The notes: generated by a model not told the origin, from the letters alone. Shown: positions 16,961-26,202, counted from the stretch's first letter. The stretch: 64,000 bases of DNA from Bradyrhizobium sp. SK17 (GCF_002831585.1 NZ_CP025113.1:2495001-2559000), one strand, 5' to 3'. Numbers and translations: made by a program.

Positions 16961-17332
16961 ATGAAATTCTTTCGCGAAGCCGAACCCGGCATCTTCATCG
17001 CAACCGGCTACCTGCAAACGGAGCAGGATGGTTGCGACTGGACCGTGGAGTACGCCGAGCTGCTCGCCGCGAACCGGCCGCTCGCCGTGATCGTCAACGT
17101 CAACGATCAGCCGGAGGTCGCCGCCGGCAAGCCGATGGTGCTGTGGATGAAGGCGCACAAGGCCGAGCTCGGCCGGTTGATCCGGGTCACCGTCTTCATC
17201 GCCGATGACGACGAGGAGCGCGCCGAGCTCGAGCGCAGCCTGCCGGGCCGTGCCAAGGCCTTGCCCTATCCGGCCGCGATCGCCGCCAGCGAGGCCGACG
17301 CGCTGTTCCTCGCGCGCGCCAGCCTGGGCTAG
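16961..17332 (+). CDS. Small conserved-looking protein of unknown function
   Basis: 123 residues, acidic. It is predicted soluble and of alpha/beta character (GIFIATGYLQTEQDG, LAVIVNVNDQPEVAAG, IRVTVFIADDDEERAELER). I do not recognise a family. The start has a ribosome binding site (ATCAGGAGTATC) and lies 32 bases after the MFS stop, so the two are probably co-transcribed under TetR control. Its alternating strand/helix pattern weakly suggests a ferredoxin-like or STAS-like fold, but this is a guess. Confidence 0.65.
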   Translation: MKFFREAEPGIFIATGYLQTEQDGCDWTVEYAELLAANRPLAVIVNVNDQPEVAAGKPMVLWMKAHKAELGRLIRVTVFIADDDEERAELERSLPGRAKALPYPAAIAASEADALFLARASLG

Positions 17333-17333
17333 T

Positions 17334-18185
17334 TCAGGTGTCGAGCGCGACGAACCTGAAGGCGTCGCCATCGCGCCTGATATGGCCGGCATTGAAATGC
17401 CCGCCGATCACCAGCGTCGGCGTGTCGGCGAAGCGCGCGAACAATTCGCGCCGCGTCGCCGCCGATTGCGTCTGGTCGGAGTCCGCGGTCGACGACCAGT
17501 CGAGGTGGTACATCTGGCACGGATGATGCGCGACGTCGCCGGTCAGCAGCCCTTCCGCGCCGCTTGATTTGATGTGGATGCTCATGTGGCCGGGGCTGTG
17601 GCCCGGGGTCGGGATCAGCGTGATTTCCTCGGTCAGGCGGTGATCGCTCGGCACCAGCTCGGCCTTGCCGGCATCCGCGATCGGCTTCACCGAGTCCGCG
17701 AACACGGCGGCATGCGCGGCATCGTCGCTGTGGTCGCGCCAGTGCTCGAATTCGGTCCGGCCGAACACGTAACGGGCGTTGGCGAAGGTCGGCACCCATT
17801 TGCCGCCGGCGAGCTTCGTGTTCCAGCCGACATGGTCGACATGCAGATGCGTGCACAGCACGGTGTCGATGCTGTCAGGGGCAAAACCGGCCGCGGTCAG
17901 CTTCTCCAGGAACGGATCGCTGCGGTTGTTCCAGGTCGGCACGTTGCGGCCCTGCTTGTCGTTACCGAGCCCGGTGTCGACGATGATGCGGTGCTCCGGC
18001 GTCTCGACCAGCAGCGAATGGATCGACATTTTGAGCCGGCCATCCTCGTTGGCGAAATGCGGGATCAGCCAGGGCAGGCTCTGGATCTCCTCCCGGCCGG
18101 CCAGCGGCAGGATGAAGCGCGTGCTGCCAACGGTCTCGAGTTCGACGACCTTGGTGATCTTGACCTTGCCGATCGTCCATTGCAT
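17334..18185 (-). CDS. MBL-fold metallo-hydrolase (paralogue of the 10.7-11.5 kb gene)
   Basis: 283 residues. Zinc motif THLHVDHVGW has His113, His115, Asp117 and His118; TPGHSPGH and TGDVAHHP complete the site. It shares the WVPTFANARYVFGRTEFEHW segment with the paralogue at 10677-11546. Lactonase-type or other hydrolase activity is inferred from family only. The frame is open far upstream, but ATG 18185 is the natural start, with GAGGACACG before it. It follows the quinone reductase-like gene by 23 bases on the same strand, so co-transcription is likely. It nearly abuts the converging small gene. Confidence 0.83.
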   Translation of the reverse strand: MQWTIGKVKITKVVELETVGSTRFILPLAGREEIQSLPWLIPHFANEDGRLKMSIHSLLVETPEHRIIVDTGLGNDKQGRNVPTWNNRSDPFLEKLTAAGFAPDSIDTVLCTHLHVDHVGWNTKLAGGKWVPTFANARYVFGRTEFEHWRDHSDDAAHAAVFADSVKPIADAGKAELVPSDHRLTEEITLIPTPGHSPGHMSIHIKSSGAEGLLTGDVAHHPCQMYHLDWSSTADSDQTQSAATRRELFARFADTPTLVIGGHFNAGHIRRDGDAFRFVALDT

Positions 18186-18208
18186 GCGGCGTGTCCTCGG
18201 TTTTCTTG

Positions 18209-19198
18209 TTATCGGGCGCAGTCGACGATCACGGTGCCGATCTTGTCGCCCTTCTCGACCGCGAGATGGGCGTCGGCAGTCTCGGCGAGCGCGAATTGCC
18301 CGGCGATGTTGTGCACGCGGGTGCCAAACGCCAGCCATTTCGTGATGTCGGCCTGCGCGGCGGCGAGCAGCGGCGGCGGCAGCGCGAACAACACCAGCGA
18401 GCGCACCGTGATGCACTTCTCCATCAATTCGCGCACCGGCAGTGTGGGCGTGCGGTTGCCGTTGGTGGCGTAGACTGCGATGGTCGAATTCAGCGCCATG
18501 AGCTTCAGCGTGGTCGCGAGGTTGCCGCCGAAATCGACGTCGATCACGCGATCGACGCCGCGGTTCTCGGTGAACGCCATGACCTTGGCGACGACGTCCT
18601 CGGTCCGGTAGTTGACCACCATGTCGGCGCCGCCGAGCCGCGCCTCAACGTCCTTGACCTGCGAACTCACGGTCGCGATCACCCGCGCGCCGCCCCACTT
18701 CGCCAGTTGCACGGCATAGTGGCCGACCGCGCCGGCGCCGCCGGTGACCAGCACCGTCTGGCCCGCGACCGGGCCGTCGGCAAACAACGCGCACCATGCG
18801 GTCATGCAGGGAATGCCAAGCGTGGCGCCGGCCGCGAACGATACGTCCTGCGGCAACGGCGTCACCAGATAATCGGCGAGCGTGATGTATTCGGCCGCGG
18901 TGCCGAAGGCGCGGCCGTTGCGCTGGCCGTTGAACAGCCAGACGCGATCGCCTGCGGCAAAGCGCGTCACGCCTTCGCCGATCTGGTCGACGATCCCGGC
19001 GCCGTCGCTGTTCGGGATCACGCGGGGAAACTCCATCGCGCGATAATTGCCGCCGCGGCGGCCGACATCAGCCGGATTGACGCCGGAGGCTTCGAGGCGA
19101 ATCCGGACCTCGCCGGGACCGGCGTCGGGCGTTGGCATCTCGCCGACGGTGAGCACCGTCGGCGCCGCGCCGGTCCGTTCGTACCAGACCGCCTTCAT
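18209..19198 (-). CDS. Zinc-independent NADPH:quinone reductase-like MDR dehydrogenase
   Basis: 329 residues. It is a medium-chain dehydrogenase/reductase with a GroES-like N-terminal domain (EVRIRLEASGVNPADVGRR) and a Rossmann domain with VLVTGGAGAVGHYAVQLAKW around residues 140-160. The structural and catalytic zinc Cys clusters of alcohol dehydrogenases are absent, which places it with quinone oxidoreductases and enoyl reductases (QOR type). It likely reduces quinones or enones with NADPH. It is upstream of the MBL-fold gene at 17334-18185 on the same strand. The upstream side holds an inverted repeat rather than a neighbouring promoter motif that I can recognise. Confidence 0.83.
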   Translation of the reverse strand: MKAVWYERTGAAPTVLTVGEMPTPDAGPGEVRIRLEASGVNPADVGRRGGNYRAMEFPRVIPNSDGAGIVDQIGEGVTRFAAGDRVWLFNGQRNGRAFGTAAEYITLADYLVTPLPQDVSFAAGATLGIPCMTAWCALFADGPVAGQTVLVTGGAGAVGHYAVQLAKWGGARVIATVSSQVKDVEARLGGADMVVNYRTEDVVAKVMAFTENRGVDRVIDVDFGGNLATTLKLMALNSTIAVYATNGNRTPTLPVRELMEKCITVRSLVLFALPPPLLAAAQADITKWLAFGTRVHNIAGQFALAETADAHLAVEKGDKIGTVIVDCAR

Positions 19199-19274
19199 CT
19201 AGCGCCCCTTTCCGAAGTTCGTGAACTCGTCCAGCGACCTCTTGCGCGAACTTCGGAAAGCAAGAGGGCGCTAG
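19199..19274. repeat. CTAG-ended inverted repeat
   Basis: CTAGCGCCC...TTTCCGAAGTTCG pairs with CGAACTTCGGAAAG...GGGCGCTAG at the right end, with a 5-base bulge between the two paired blocks. It sits immediately upstream of the quinone reductase-like gene and is followed by a second CTAG-bounded repeat. Confidence 0.75.
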
Positions 19275-19288
19275 AAGACTCATTAATC

Positions 19289-19370
19289 TCTAGTGCCGCT
19301 TGACCGATTTGAAGCTCCCAATCGGTCTCGCCGCACACAGTGCAGGAGCTTCAAGTCGGCGGCACTAGAG
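19289..19370. repeat. CTAG-bounded inverted repeat overlapping the SDR stop
   Basis: CTCTAGTGCCGC pairs with GCGGCACTAGAG, and inner arms TTGAAGCTCC / GGAGCTTCAA pair too. The right arm contains the stop codon of the SDR gene (19365-19367), so the element may also serve as its transcription terminator. Confidence 0.75.
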
Positions 19371-20147
19371 CGTGCCCGGGAAGGCGCCGCCATCGAGCAG
19401 GATGTTCTGTCCGGTGATGAAGCCGGCCTTGTCGCCGCACAGGAAGGCGCAGGCATAGCCGAACTCGTCCGGACGGCCGAAGCGGCCGGCGGGATTCAGC
19501 TTGGCGCGCTCGGTCAGGACCTGGTCGGCCGAGATGCCGCGCTTCTCGGCTTCGGGCTTGGCGGTGCCGCGCAGGCGGTCGGTGTCGAACGGGCCCGGCA
19601 GCAGGCCGTTGATGGTGACATTGTTGATCACGGTCTTGCGCGACACGCCGGCGACAAAGCCGGTGAGGCCGGCGCGGGCACCGTTGGACAGGCCCAGAAT
19701 CTCGATCGGCGCCTTCACCGCCGCCGAGGTGATGTTGACGATGCGGCCGAACCTGCGCGCCATCATGCCGTCGACGGTCGCCTTGATCAGCTCGATCGGC
19801 GTCAGCATGTTGGCGTCGATCGCCTTGATCCAGTCGTCGCGGGTCCAGTTGCGGAAATCGCCGGGCGGCGGGCCGCCGGCATTGTTGATCAGGATGTCCG
19901 GCTCGGGGCAGGCTTTCAGCACGGCCTCGCGTCCTGCCGGGGTCGTGATGTCACCGACGATCTCGGTGACCGTGACGCCGGGATGCGCCTTGCGAATCTC
20001 ATCGGCGGTCTGCTTCAGCGCCTCGGCGCCGCGCGCCGTCAGCGTGACATGCACCCCCTCATTGGCGAGCGCGATCGCGCAGGCGCGGCCCAGTCCCTTG
20101 CTCGATGCGCAGACGATGGCGCGGCGGCCTTTGATTCCAAGATCCAC
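19365..20147 (-). CDS. SDR-family protein lacking the catalytic Tyr and Lys
   Basis: 260 residues from GTG 20147, which follows CAGGGAGCGAACTC; the longer open frame upstream is not SDR-like. The Rossmann region is VCASSKGLGRA (TGxxxGxG degenerate) and the NNAG motif is at residues 88-91. Ser141 in NITSAAV is conserved, but where YxxxK should be it reads LSNGARAGL, with Ser154 and Arg158 in place of Tyr and Lys. This matches the atypical 'BKR-like' SDR subgroup that departs from both the NAD motif and the tetrad. It is therefore probably not a standard ketoacyl reductase, despite a GQNILLDGG tail typical of FabG-like proteins. Confidence 0.82.
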   Translation of the reverse strand: MDLGIKGRRAIVCASSKGLGRACAIALANEGVHVTLTARGAEALKQTADEIRKAHPGVTVTEIVGDITTPAGREAVLKACPEPDILINNAGGPPPGDFRNWTRDDWIKAIDANMLTPIELIKATVDGMMARRFGRIVNITSAAVKAPIEILGLSNGARAGLTGFVAGVSRKTVINNVTINGLLPGPFDTDRLRGTAKPEAEKRGISADQVLTERAKLNPAGRFGRPDEFGYACAFLCGDKAGFITGQNILLDGGAFPGTL

Positions 20148-20283
20148 GAGTTCGCTCCCTGTGAGGTCGGATAGGTTTGTAAAGGTTTGATGGATGCATT
20201 CTAGCCAAGCTCGACCCCGCCGATAAGGGATGTGCAATGCATAAGTGCATGCCGGGCAGGAACAGCCGGGCGAAGGCGGCGAG

Positions 20284-20799
20284 CTAGATGCGCTGCTCGC
20301 GCCGCAGCCGCTCGATCGCCATGGTGGCCTCGGGCGGTAGCGAACGGAAACCGGCTTGTCCGGCCGCCGAGAACAGCGGCCGCAATTGCGATCCGTTGAG
20401 GAATTGCGGCTGCCGAGCGAGCGGCACCAGCTGATCGAACACCAGCACCAGCGTGGTCACGACTAGGCCCACCCTGACCGCGCCGAGTAGCGCGCCGCCG
20501 AGGCGGTCGCCGATCCCGATCTCCGCGCCCATCGTGTCGTCGAGCATCGTCCGCGCCATCTTTCCAAGGATGACACCGATCGCGAGGAACAGGCCGAACA
20601 GCAGCACCCCGTTGGGCGGAAACGGCGAGGCCGGCAGCGTCGCGATGTGGGGCCCGATCATCGCGAGCGCCGCGACCGCGAGCGGCATCGCGATCAGATA
20701 GGCCAAAATGGTGACCGCGCTGCGCAACAGGCCGGTCATGAAACCGGTCACGACCGCAAACAGCAGCCCGATGATCACGGCGAGGTCGAAGAGGTTCAT
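20284..20799 (-). CDS. cvpA: CvpA-family membrane protein
   Basis: 171 residues. Four hydrophobic helices are visible: LFDLAVIIGLLFAVVTGFMTG, LLRSAVTILAYLIAMPLAVAAL, VLLFGLFLAIGVIL, and LGAVRVGLVVTTLVLVFDQL after the family hallmark IGIGDRLGGALLGAVRVG. CvpA is an inner-membrane protein first linked to colicin V production and later to envelope homeostasis. I start at ATG 20799; a TTG seven codons upstream is also in frame. Its usual neighbours (purF, radA) are not here. Confidence 0.85.
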   Translation of the reverse strand: MNLFDLAVIIGLLFAVVTGFMTGLLRSAVTILAYLIAMPLAVAALAMIGPHIATLPASPFPPNGVLLFGLFLAIGVILGKMARTMLDDTMGAEIGIGDRLGGALLGAVRVGLVVTTLVLVFDQLVPLARQPQFLNGSQLRPLFSAAGQAGFRSLPPEATMAIERLRREQRI

Positions 20800-20905
20800 G
20801 GGTAAGGATTTCCTGCCCAATCTCCTAGGGTTTCCAGGTTGATGAATCCGGCTTACATCAAGGACAATTGTAGAGATTCATTGTCTATGTCCGCCATACC
20901 ACAGC

Positions 20906-21031
20906 CGTCATTCCCCGGTGCGCAATTGCGCACCTGAGGGCGCGCGTCAGCGCGAGCCCGGAATCCATTGGGCCGCAGCTTCTGTGGATGAATGGATTCC
21001 GGGCTCTCGCTTCGCGAGCCCCGGAATGACG
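20906..21031. repeat. REP-like inverted repeat, CGTCATTCC family
   Basis: CGTCATTCC at the left end pairs with GGAATGACG at the right end, and GAGCCCGGAATCCATT pairs with AATGGATTCCGGGCTC. An extra GTGCGCAATTGCGCAC hairpin is present near the left end. It lies seven bases from the stop of the GMC oxidoreductase gene. Confidence 0.85.
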
Positions 21032-21037
21032 AGAAGG

Positions 21038-22645
21038 TCACCCCGCCCGCATCTCCGCCTTGATCATGTCGGCGGCCTTCTCGCCGATCATGATGGTCGG
21101 CGCATTGGTGTTGCCGCCGATCAGCGTCGGCATGATCGAGGCGTCGACCACGCGCAGGCCCTCCAGGCCATGCACGCGCAGCGTCGGATCGACCACCGCG
21201 AGCGGATCGTTGCTGCCCATCTTGCAGGTGCCGACCGGGTGGTAGACGGTGTCGGAGCGCGCCCGCAGAATGCTGCGGATGTCGTCGTCGGTGCTGACAC
21301 CTGCGGTGAACATGTCCTTCTGCTGCAACGCGCGCAGCGCCGGCGTGTCGAGCAGTCGCTTCGTCATCTTGAAGCCTGCGACCATGGTCTCGACGTCGCT
21401 GTCCTCGCCGAAGAAGTTCGGATCGATCGCGGGTGCTGCGAGGGGATCGGCGCTGTTCAGCCACACGCTGCCGCGGCTTGCCGGCCGCAGCAGGCAGACA
21501 TGGCAGGAGAATCCGGTGCCCCAGCGCGGCTTGCGGCCGTGGTCTTCCACCATGGCCATGCAGAAATGCAGCTGGATGTCGGGGATGTCGAGGTCGGGCC
21601 GGGTCTTCAGGAAGCCGCCGCATTCGGCGACGTTCGAAGTCATCGGGCCGCGCCGCTGGCGCCGGTACTGCCCGATGCCCTTGATGATCCGCCCGATGCC
21701 GCTCCACGACAGTCCCGAGAAATAGGGCGCGTCGGAGGCGAAGCCGAACACGAAATCCGGATGATCCTGCAGGTTCTGTCCGACCCCCGGCAGCTGATGC
21801 AGGCTGGCGATGCCGTGCTTGCCGAGTGCCGCCGCGTCGCCGACGCCCGACAGCATCAGCAATTGCGGCGACTGGAACGCGCCGGCCGCGAGGATAACCT
21901 CGCGCCGCGCGCGCAGCACCTTCTTCTCCTTGCCCTGGATGTATTCGACGGCGACGGCACGCTTGCCCTCGAAGATGATGCGGGTCGCGTGGGCCTGCGT
22001 CTCGATACGCAGATTGGGCCGGCGGCCCATGTGAGGATGGATATAGCCGCGCGCCGCGCTCCAGCGCTCGCCATTCCGCTGCGTCACCTGGTAGATGCCG
22101 AGCCCTTCCTGCTCGGCGCCGTTGAAATCGTCGCGGATCCGGAACTGGGCCTCGCGCGCGCCTTGCAGGAACATCTCCTTGACCGGATTGTCGGACTGCA
22201 GGCCGGTGACGTTGAGCGGCCCGCCCTTGCCGTGATACTCGCCGTCGAGCTCGGTGTTGTGCTCCGCGCGCTTGAAGTAGGGCAGCACGTCGGCGTAGCT
22301 CCAGCCGGGATTGCCGAGCGAGGCCCAATGGTCGTAGTCGGCGCGATGGCCGCGGATATAGACCATGGCATTGATCGCCGAGGAGCCGCCGAGCCCCTTG
22401 CCGCGCGGCTGATAGCCGATGCGGCCGTTCAAGCCCTTCTGCGGCACCGTGTCGAACGCCCAGTTGTTGAGCTTGCTCGAGAGCATCAGGATGATGGCGC
22501 CGGGCGTGGTCACCACCCAATTGTCGTTTGTGCCGCCGGCATCGAGCATCGCCACCGAGGTCGCCGGATCCTCCGACAACCGCCCCGCCACCGCGCAGCC
22601 GCCGGAGCCTCCACCCACCACCACGAAATCGAACGTGTCAGTCAT
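21038..22645 (-). CDS. GMC-family FAD-dependent alcohol oxidoreductase
   Basis: 535 residues. FAD-binding [19 protein letters not shown] lies at residues 8-26, GMC signature 1 is around [18 protein letters not shown] and signature 2 is [15 protein letters not shown]. The active-site His is in [10 protein letters not shown] near residue 470, and the second residue Asn in [19 protein letters not shown]. It resembles choline dehydrogenase, long-chain alcohol and polyethylene glycol dehydrogenases, which take alcohols to aldehydes. It lies just downstream of an aldehyde dehydrogenase gene on the same strand, which suggests alcohol to acid conversion in two steps. A REP element separates the two genes. 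Confidence 0.88.
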   Translation of the reverse strand: MTDTFDFVVVGGGSGGCAVAGRLSEDPATSVAMLDAGGTNDNWVVTTPGAIILMLSSKLNNWAFDTVPQKGLNGRIGYQPRGKGLGGSSAINAMVYIRGHRADYDHWASLGNPGWSYADVLPYFKRAEHNTELDGEYHGKGGPLNVTGLQSDNPVKEMFLQGAREAQFRIRDDFNGAEQEGLGIYQVTQRNGERWSAARGYIHPHMGRRPNLRIETQAHATRIIFEGKRAVAVEYIQGKEKKVLRARREVILAAGAFQSPQLLMLSGVGDAAALGKHGIASLHQLPGVGQNLQDHPDFVFGFASDAPYFSGLSWSGIGRIIKGIGQYRRQRRGPMTSNVAECGGFLKTRPDLDIPDIQLHFCMAMVEDHGRKPRWGTGFSCHVCLLRPASRGSVWLNSADPLAAPAIDPNFFGEDSDVETMVAGFKMTKRLLDTPALRALQQKDMFTAGVSTDDDIRSILRARSDTVYHPVGTCKMGSNDPLAVVDPTLRVHGLEGLRVVDASIMPTLIGGNTNAPTIMIGEKAADMIKAEMRAG

Positions 22646-22674
22646 TCTTGTTTCCCCCTTGGCTATTCTTCTTT

Positions 22675-22777
22675 GTCATTCCGGGGCGATGCGAAGCATC
22701 GAGCCCGGAATCCATCGCGCCGCGGTGACGCGGATAAGTGGATTCCGGACTCGCGCTGCGCGCGCCCCGGAATGACG
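22675..22777. repeat. REP-like inverted repeat, CGTCATTCC family
   Basis: GTCATTCCGGGGCGATGCG and its partner CGCGCCCCGGAATGACG bound the element, with GAGCCCGGAATCCA / TGGATTCCGGACTC inside. It sits between the GMC and aldehyde dehydrogenase genes, which run in the same direction. Confidence 0.85.
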
Positions 22778-22778
22778 G

Positions 22779-24212
22779 TTACGACAACATCCGCATCAGC
22801 TTCTCCAGCCGCGCGATCTTCGCGCCATAGGGCGGATAGAGATCGGCGAGCCGGTTGAAGCGCGAGCGGTAGAACACCGGCTTCAGCTTGGTCAGCGTCC
22901 TGAAGCCCCATTCGCCGTGATAGGCGCCAGTGCCGGATGCGCCGACGCCGCCCATCGGCTGATAGGCCTGCGCGAAATGGAACAGGCAGTCATTGACGGT
23001 GACGCCACCTGACACCGTGCGCGCCAGCACCGCGTCGCGGGCCGCATTGTCGGTACCGAACCAGTAAAGTGCCAGCGGGCGGTCGCGCTTGTTGATGAAG
23101 GCGATCGCCTCCGTTGCGTCACGGGCGCCCATGATCGGCAGCAGCGGCCCGAAGATCTCCTCCTGCATCACGGTCATGTCGGGCGTCGCATCGATGATGA
23201 CGGTCGGCGGGAATTTGCGCCTCGACTTCCACTCGGGATCGTTGGGAGCCGAGGGCTGCATGATGGTCGCGCCCTTTGCGGCGGCATCGGCCAGCAGGGC
23301 CTCGAGCCTGACGTAATGCCGGTCAGAGACGATCGAGGTGTAATCGGGATTTTTCGGATCGGTGCCGAACATCTGCCGCATGTGGCCCTGCATCCGCATC
23401 GCAAGCGGCTGCACCGAGGCTTGCGGCGCCAGCACGTAATCGGGCGCGATGCAGGTCTGGCCGGCATTGAGCAGCTTGCCATAGGCGATGCGCTGCGCGG
23501 CTTCGTCGATGTCGGCGGAGCCGTCGACGATCACGGGCGATTTGCCGCCGAGCTCGAGCGTCACCGGCGTCAGATTGCGGCCACAGGCTTCCGCGACCAG
23601 CCGGCCGACGCGGGTCGAGCCGGTGAAGATCAGATGATCGAATGGCAGCGCGGCGAAGGCTTTGGCGATGTCGTCGTCGATGTCGGTGACGACGAGCTCG
23701 GTGCTGTCGAATTTCTTCGCGATCGCCTCCATCAGCAGTTCGGAGAACCGCGGCACCAGCTCGCTCGGCTTGATGATGGCGCTGTTGCCGGCCGCGATGG
23801 CCGCGACTGCGGGCGCCAGCGTCAACTGTAGCGGGTAATTCCAGGGCGCGATGATGCCGACCACGCCGAGCGGCTGCGGGATCAGCCGGTTCTTCGCCGG
23901 CGCGAACTGCACCGTGGTCGGGATCTTTTGCGGCGCCATCCAGGATTTGAGGTGCCTGGCGGCGTGCTTGATCTCGCCGAGCACCAGCATGGTCTCGGCG
24001 ATCGCGGTCTCGACGGTGGAGCGGTGGCCGAAATCGGCCGAGATCGCCGCCTCGAATCGCGCTTCGTTCTCGGTCAGCGCGGCGCGCAGGCGCCGCAGCC
24101 GGTCCAGCCGTGCCTGCAATGTCGGCGCCGGCTCGCTCCGCGACAGCTCGAACTGGCGCTGAAAGGTCTCTTCGAGCGCATGCAGCCCCGGGCTTTTCAG
24201 TGGCCGGTCCAT
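22779..24212 (-). CDS. calB: Coniferyl aldehyde dehydrogenase-type ALDH
   Basis: 477 residues. The ALDH catalytic residues are visible: Asn125 in APWNYPL, Glu220 in TLELGGKSP, and Cys254 in NAGQTCIAPDYVL. The cofactor Rossmann segment FTGSTRVGRLV is at residues 196-206. The short length and the QTCIAPDYVL block fit the class 3/coniferyl-aldehyde dehydrogenase group (CalB), which oxidises aromatic and long-chain aldehydes to acids. The exact substrate is not certain. It is followed by the GMC alcohol oxidoreductase on the same strand, with a REP element between them, so an alcohol to aldehyde to acid route is likely. Confidence 0.85.
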   Translation of the reverse strand: MDRPLKSPGLHALEETFQRQFELSRSEPAPTLQARLDRLRRLRAALTENEARFEAAISADFGHRSTVETAIAETMLVLGEIKHAARHLKSWMAPQKIPTTVQFAPAKNRLIPQPLGVVGIIAPWNYPLQLTLAPAVAAIAAGNSAIIKPSELVPRFSELLMEAIAKKFDSTELVVTDIDDDIAKAFAALPFDHLIFTGSTRVGRLVAEACGRNLTPVTLELGGKSPVIVDGSADIDEAAQRIAYGKLLNAGQTCIAPDYVLAPQASVQPLAMRMQGHMRQMFGTDPKNPDYTSIVSDRHYVRLEALLADAAAKGATIMQPSAPNDPEWKSRRKFPPTVIIDATPDMTVMQEEIFGPLLPIMGARDATEAIAFINKRDRPLALYWFGTDNAARDAVLARTVSGGVTVNDCLFHFAQAYQPMGGVGASGTGAYHGEWGFRTLTKLKPVFYRSRFNRLADLYPPYGAKIARLEKLMRMLS

Positions 24213-24528
24213 GGCGTTTCCCCTCGGATGACGTTTCCTTGACGGATTTTGTTGGGCGCCAAGCTCTGCTTTTGCGCGCGGTCTGGCAAGACCTGGTTCC
24301 CCGCGGTCGATTTGTCAGGAAAACCTGATATTTCGACGTCACAAAATCCTCAAAAACCCACGTCCGGGGCTTTCCAAACCGGGCACACGTTGATACATAC
24401 GCCCCGCACCCGACGGCTTCGGCCTGGGTCGCCTTCTCAGGAAGCCCTCCGGACGGATCGATCGGCGCCGTTAGACGCGTTGGCCGGCAGGTTCGGGCAC
24501 TCTTTCTGCAAGGCACGCAACGGTTTAA
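24213..24528. other. 316-base gap between ALDH and initiator tRNA
   Basis: No gene is visible. The gap must hold the leftward ALDH promoter and the rightward tRNA promoter. I see only weak matches to -35/-10 elements and no strong inverted repeat. Confidence 0.5.
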
Positions 24529-24605
<77 letters not shown>

Positions 24606-24629
24606 AGCTTCGGACCAACCGGTTCCGAC

Positions 24630-24659
24630 AAAAAGGCCCGCCTCACGGCGGGCCTTTTT
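24630..24659 (+). terminator. Rho-independent terminator of the tRNA
   Basis: AAAAAGGCCCGCC and GGCGGGCCTTTTT form a 13-bp stem with a four-base loop, ending in T. It lies directly after the initiator tRNA. Because it is symmetrical it could also stop transcription from the converging ATPase gene. Confidence 0.92.
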
Positions 24660-24684
24660 CGTGCATGTCTTGATCCTGCATGGC

Positions 24685-26202
24685 TCACGGCGTTGAGTCG
24701 TTGCAGGCGGCCTCCGCCGGTGCTTCATCCACGTTCGGGTCGGCGGCCGCGGTTGCCCAGGCCAGTTCGACCAGCGTCACGATCCGCCGTCCGGCGCCGT
24801 CGAGCTGGCAGACGATCAGGCCTTGCTCCTCGATGTAGGTCAGAAGATGCCGCGCGCGGCGCAACGAATGGGTGCCGTAGGCGCGCGCGATCGCGGCGTC
24901 GCTCGGGCAGGGCCAGCCTTCCTTCGCCGCGCGGGCGATCATCATGAAGACGCCCTGCATGTCCTCAGGCAGCAGGGAGGCGCGCAGCGAGACGTCCTGC
25001 CACGCGTCGTCCTCGGCCATCTCTGTACCGAGCCCGGCGCGGGCCCGCGTCAGCATGCGGCGGAAATCGGTCAGCTCCGGCACGACAGCACCGAGACCCT
25101 CGATGCGGCAGCGGACCACGAACTCCTGATACAGCACGCCGATGGCGCGGAAGCCGGCGTCCGGCTCGGCGAGGATGGCGCGCAGGATCCGGTCCAGCCG
25201 TTCGCGCCGCTCGGCCAATTGCTCGGCACTGAGCGGCTGTTCCGCAGCCTCTTGAGCCGGTTCCGGTGCCGGCGACTTCGCCGCCATCAATTGGCTGAGC
25301 AAATCCGGGGACGGTGCCCGGCGCTGCGGCCGGGCGCTGGTCTCAGGCGGCGGCGCCGCGAGGATGATCGCGCGCGCGTCTTCCAGCGTCGCTTCGGGCA
25401 GCGGCATCAGTCGTGGTGCCGCGTTGCGCGGCTGGGTATCGGTCGGACCGATGCGCAGGCCGAGCGGACGGCGCGACAGCGCGGGTCCGAGCGCCATGAA
25501 TTGTCCGCGCTCCAGGTCGCGGAACGCTTCGGCCTGGCGCCGCTCCATGCCGAGCAGGTCGGCGGCGCGCGCCATGTCGATGTCCAGGAAGGTGCGGCCC
25601 ATCAGGAAGTTCGACGCCTCGGCCGCGACATTCTTGGCGAGCTTCGCCAGCCGCTGGGTCGCGATGATCCCGGCAAGGCCGCGCTTGCGGCCGCGGCACA
25701 TCAGATTGGTCATCGCGCCGAGCGACAGCTTGCGCGCCTCGTCGGACACTTCGCCCGCGATCGCCGGCGCGAACAATTGCGCCTCGTCCACCACCACCAG
25801 CATCGGATACCAATGGTCGCGGGCGACGTCGAACAACCCGCCGAGGAAGGCCGCGGCACGCCGCATCTGGTTCTCGGCGTCGAGCCCTTCGAGATTGAGC
25901 ACCGTGGAGACGCGATGGATCCGCACCCGCTCGCCGGCGACCTGCAGGCTGCGCTCCGTGTGATCCTCGGCGTCGATCACGAGGTGACCGAAGCGCTCGG
26001 CGAGAGTGACGAAGTCGCCTTCCGGATCGATGATGGTCTGCTGCACCCAGGGCGCGCTCTGTTCCAGCAGGCGTCGCAGCAGATGGGACTTGCCGGAACC
26101 CGAATTGCCCTGCACCAGCAGGCGCGTGGCCAAGAGTTCCTCGAGGTCGATGGCCGCCGAAGCGCCGGCCGTCGTTTGTCCCATCTCGATCGCGACCGTC
26201 AT
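24685..26202 (-). CDS. HerA-like (DUF87) ATPase with C-terminal winged-helix region
   Basis: 505 residues from ATG 26202; longer starts exist, but the extra residues are unlike the family. Walker A GNSGSGKSH is at residues 32-40 and Walker B is VVVDEAQLF; CRGRKRGLAGIIATQR is the sensor/arginine region of HerA/FtsK-type translocases. After a Pro/Ala-rich linker the last ~130 residues (MIARAAKEGWPCPSDAAIARAYG, LLTYIEEQGLI) look like a winged helix. HerA normally pairs with the NurA nuclease, or with antiphage effectors such as a SIR2 partner. No such gene is adjacent. A DNA-translocating ATPase of unknown partner is the safest call. Confidence 0.8.
   Translation of the reverse strand: MTVAIEMGQTTAGASAAIDLEELLATRLLVQGNSGSGKSHLLRRLLEQSAPWVQQTIIDPEGDFVTLAERFGHLVIDAEDHTERSLQVAGERVRIHRVSTVLNLEGLDAENQMRRAAAFLGGLFDVARDHWYPMLVVVDEAQLFAPAIAGEVSDEARKLSLGAMTNLMCRGRKRGLAGIIATQRLAKLAKNVAAEASNFLMGRTFLDIDMARAADLLGMERRQAEAFRDLERGQFMALGPALSRRPLGLRIGPTDTQPRNAAPRLMPLPEATLEDARAIILAAPPPETSARPQRRAPSPDLLSQLMAAKSPAPEPAQEAAEQPLSAEQLAERRERLDRILRAILAEPDAGFRAIGVLYQEFVVRCRIEGLGAVVPELTDFRRMLTRARAGLGTEMAEDDAWQDVSLRASLLPEDMQGVFMMIARAAKEGWPCPSDAAIARAYGTHSLRRARHLLTYIEEQGLIVCQLDGAGRRIVTLVELAWATAAADPNVDEAPAEAACNDSTP

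Noticed and set aside
20148..20237. SDR start at 20237
   Set aside because: The added residues are not SDR-like; GTG 20147 has a strong ribosome binding site.
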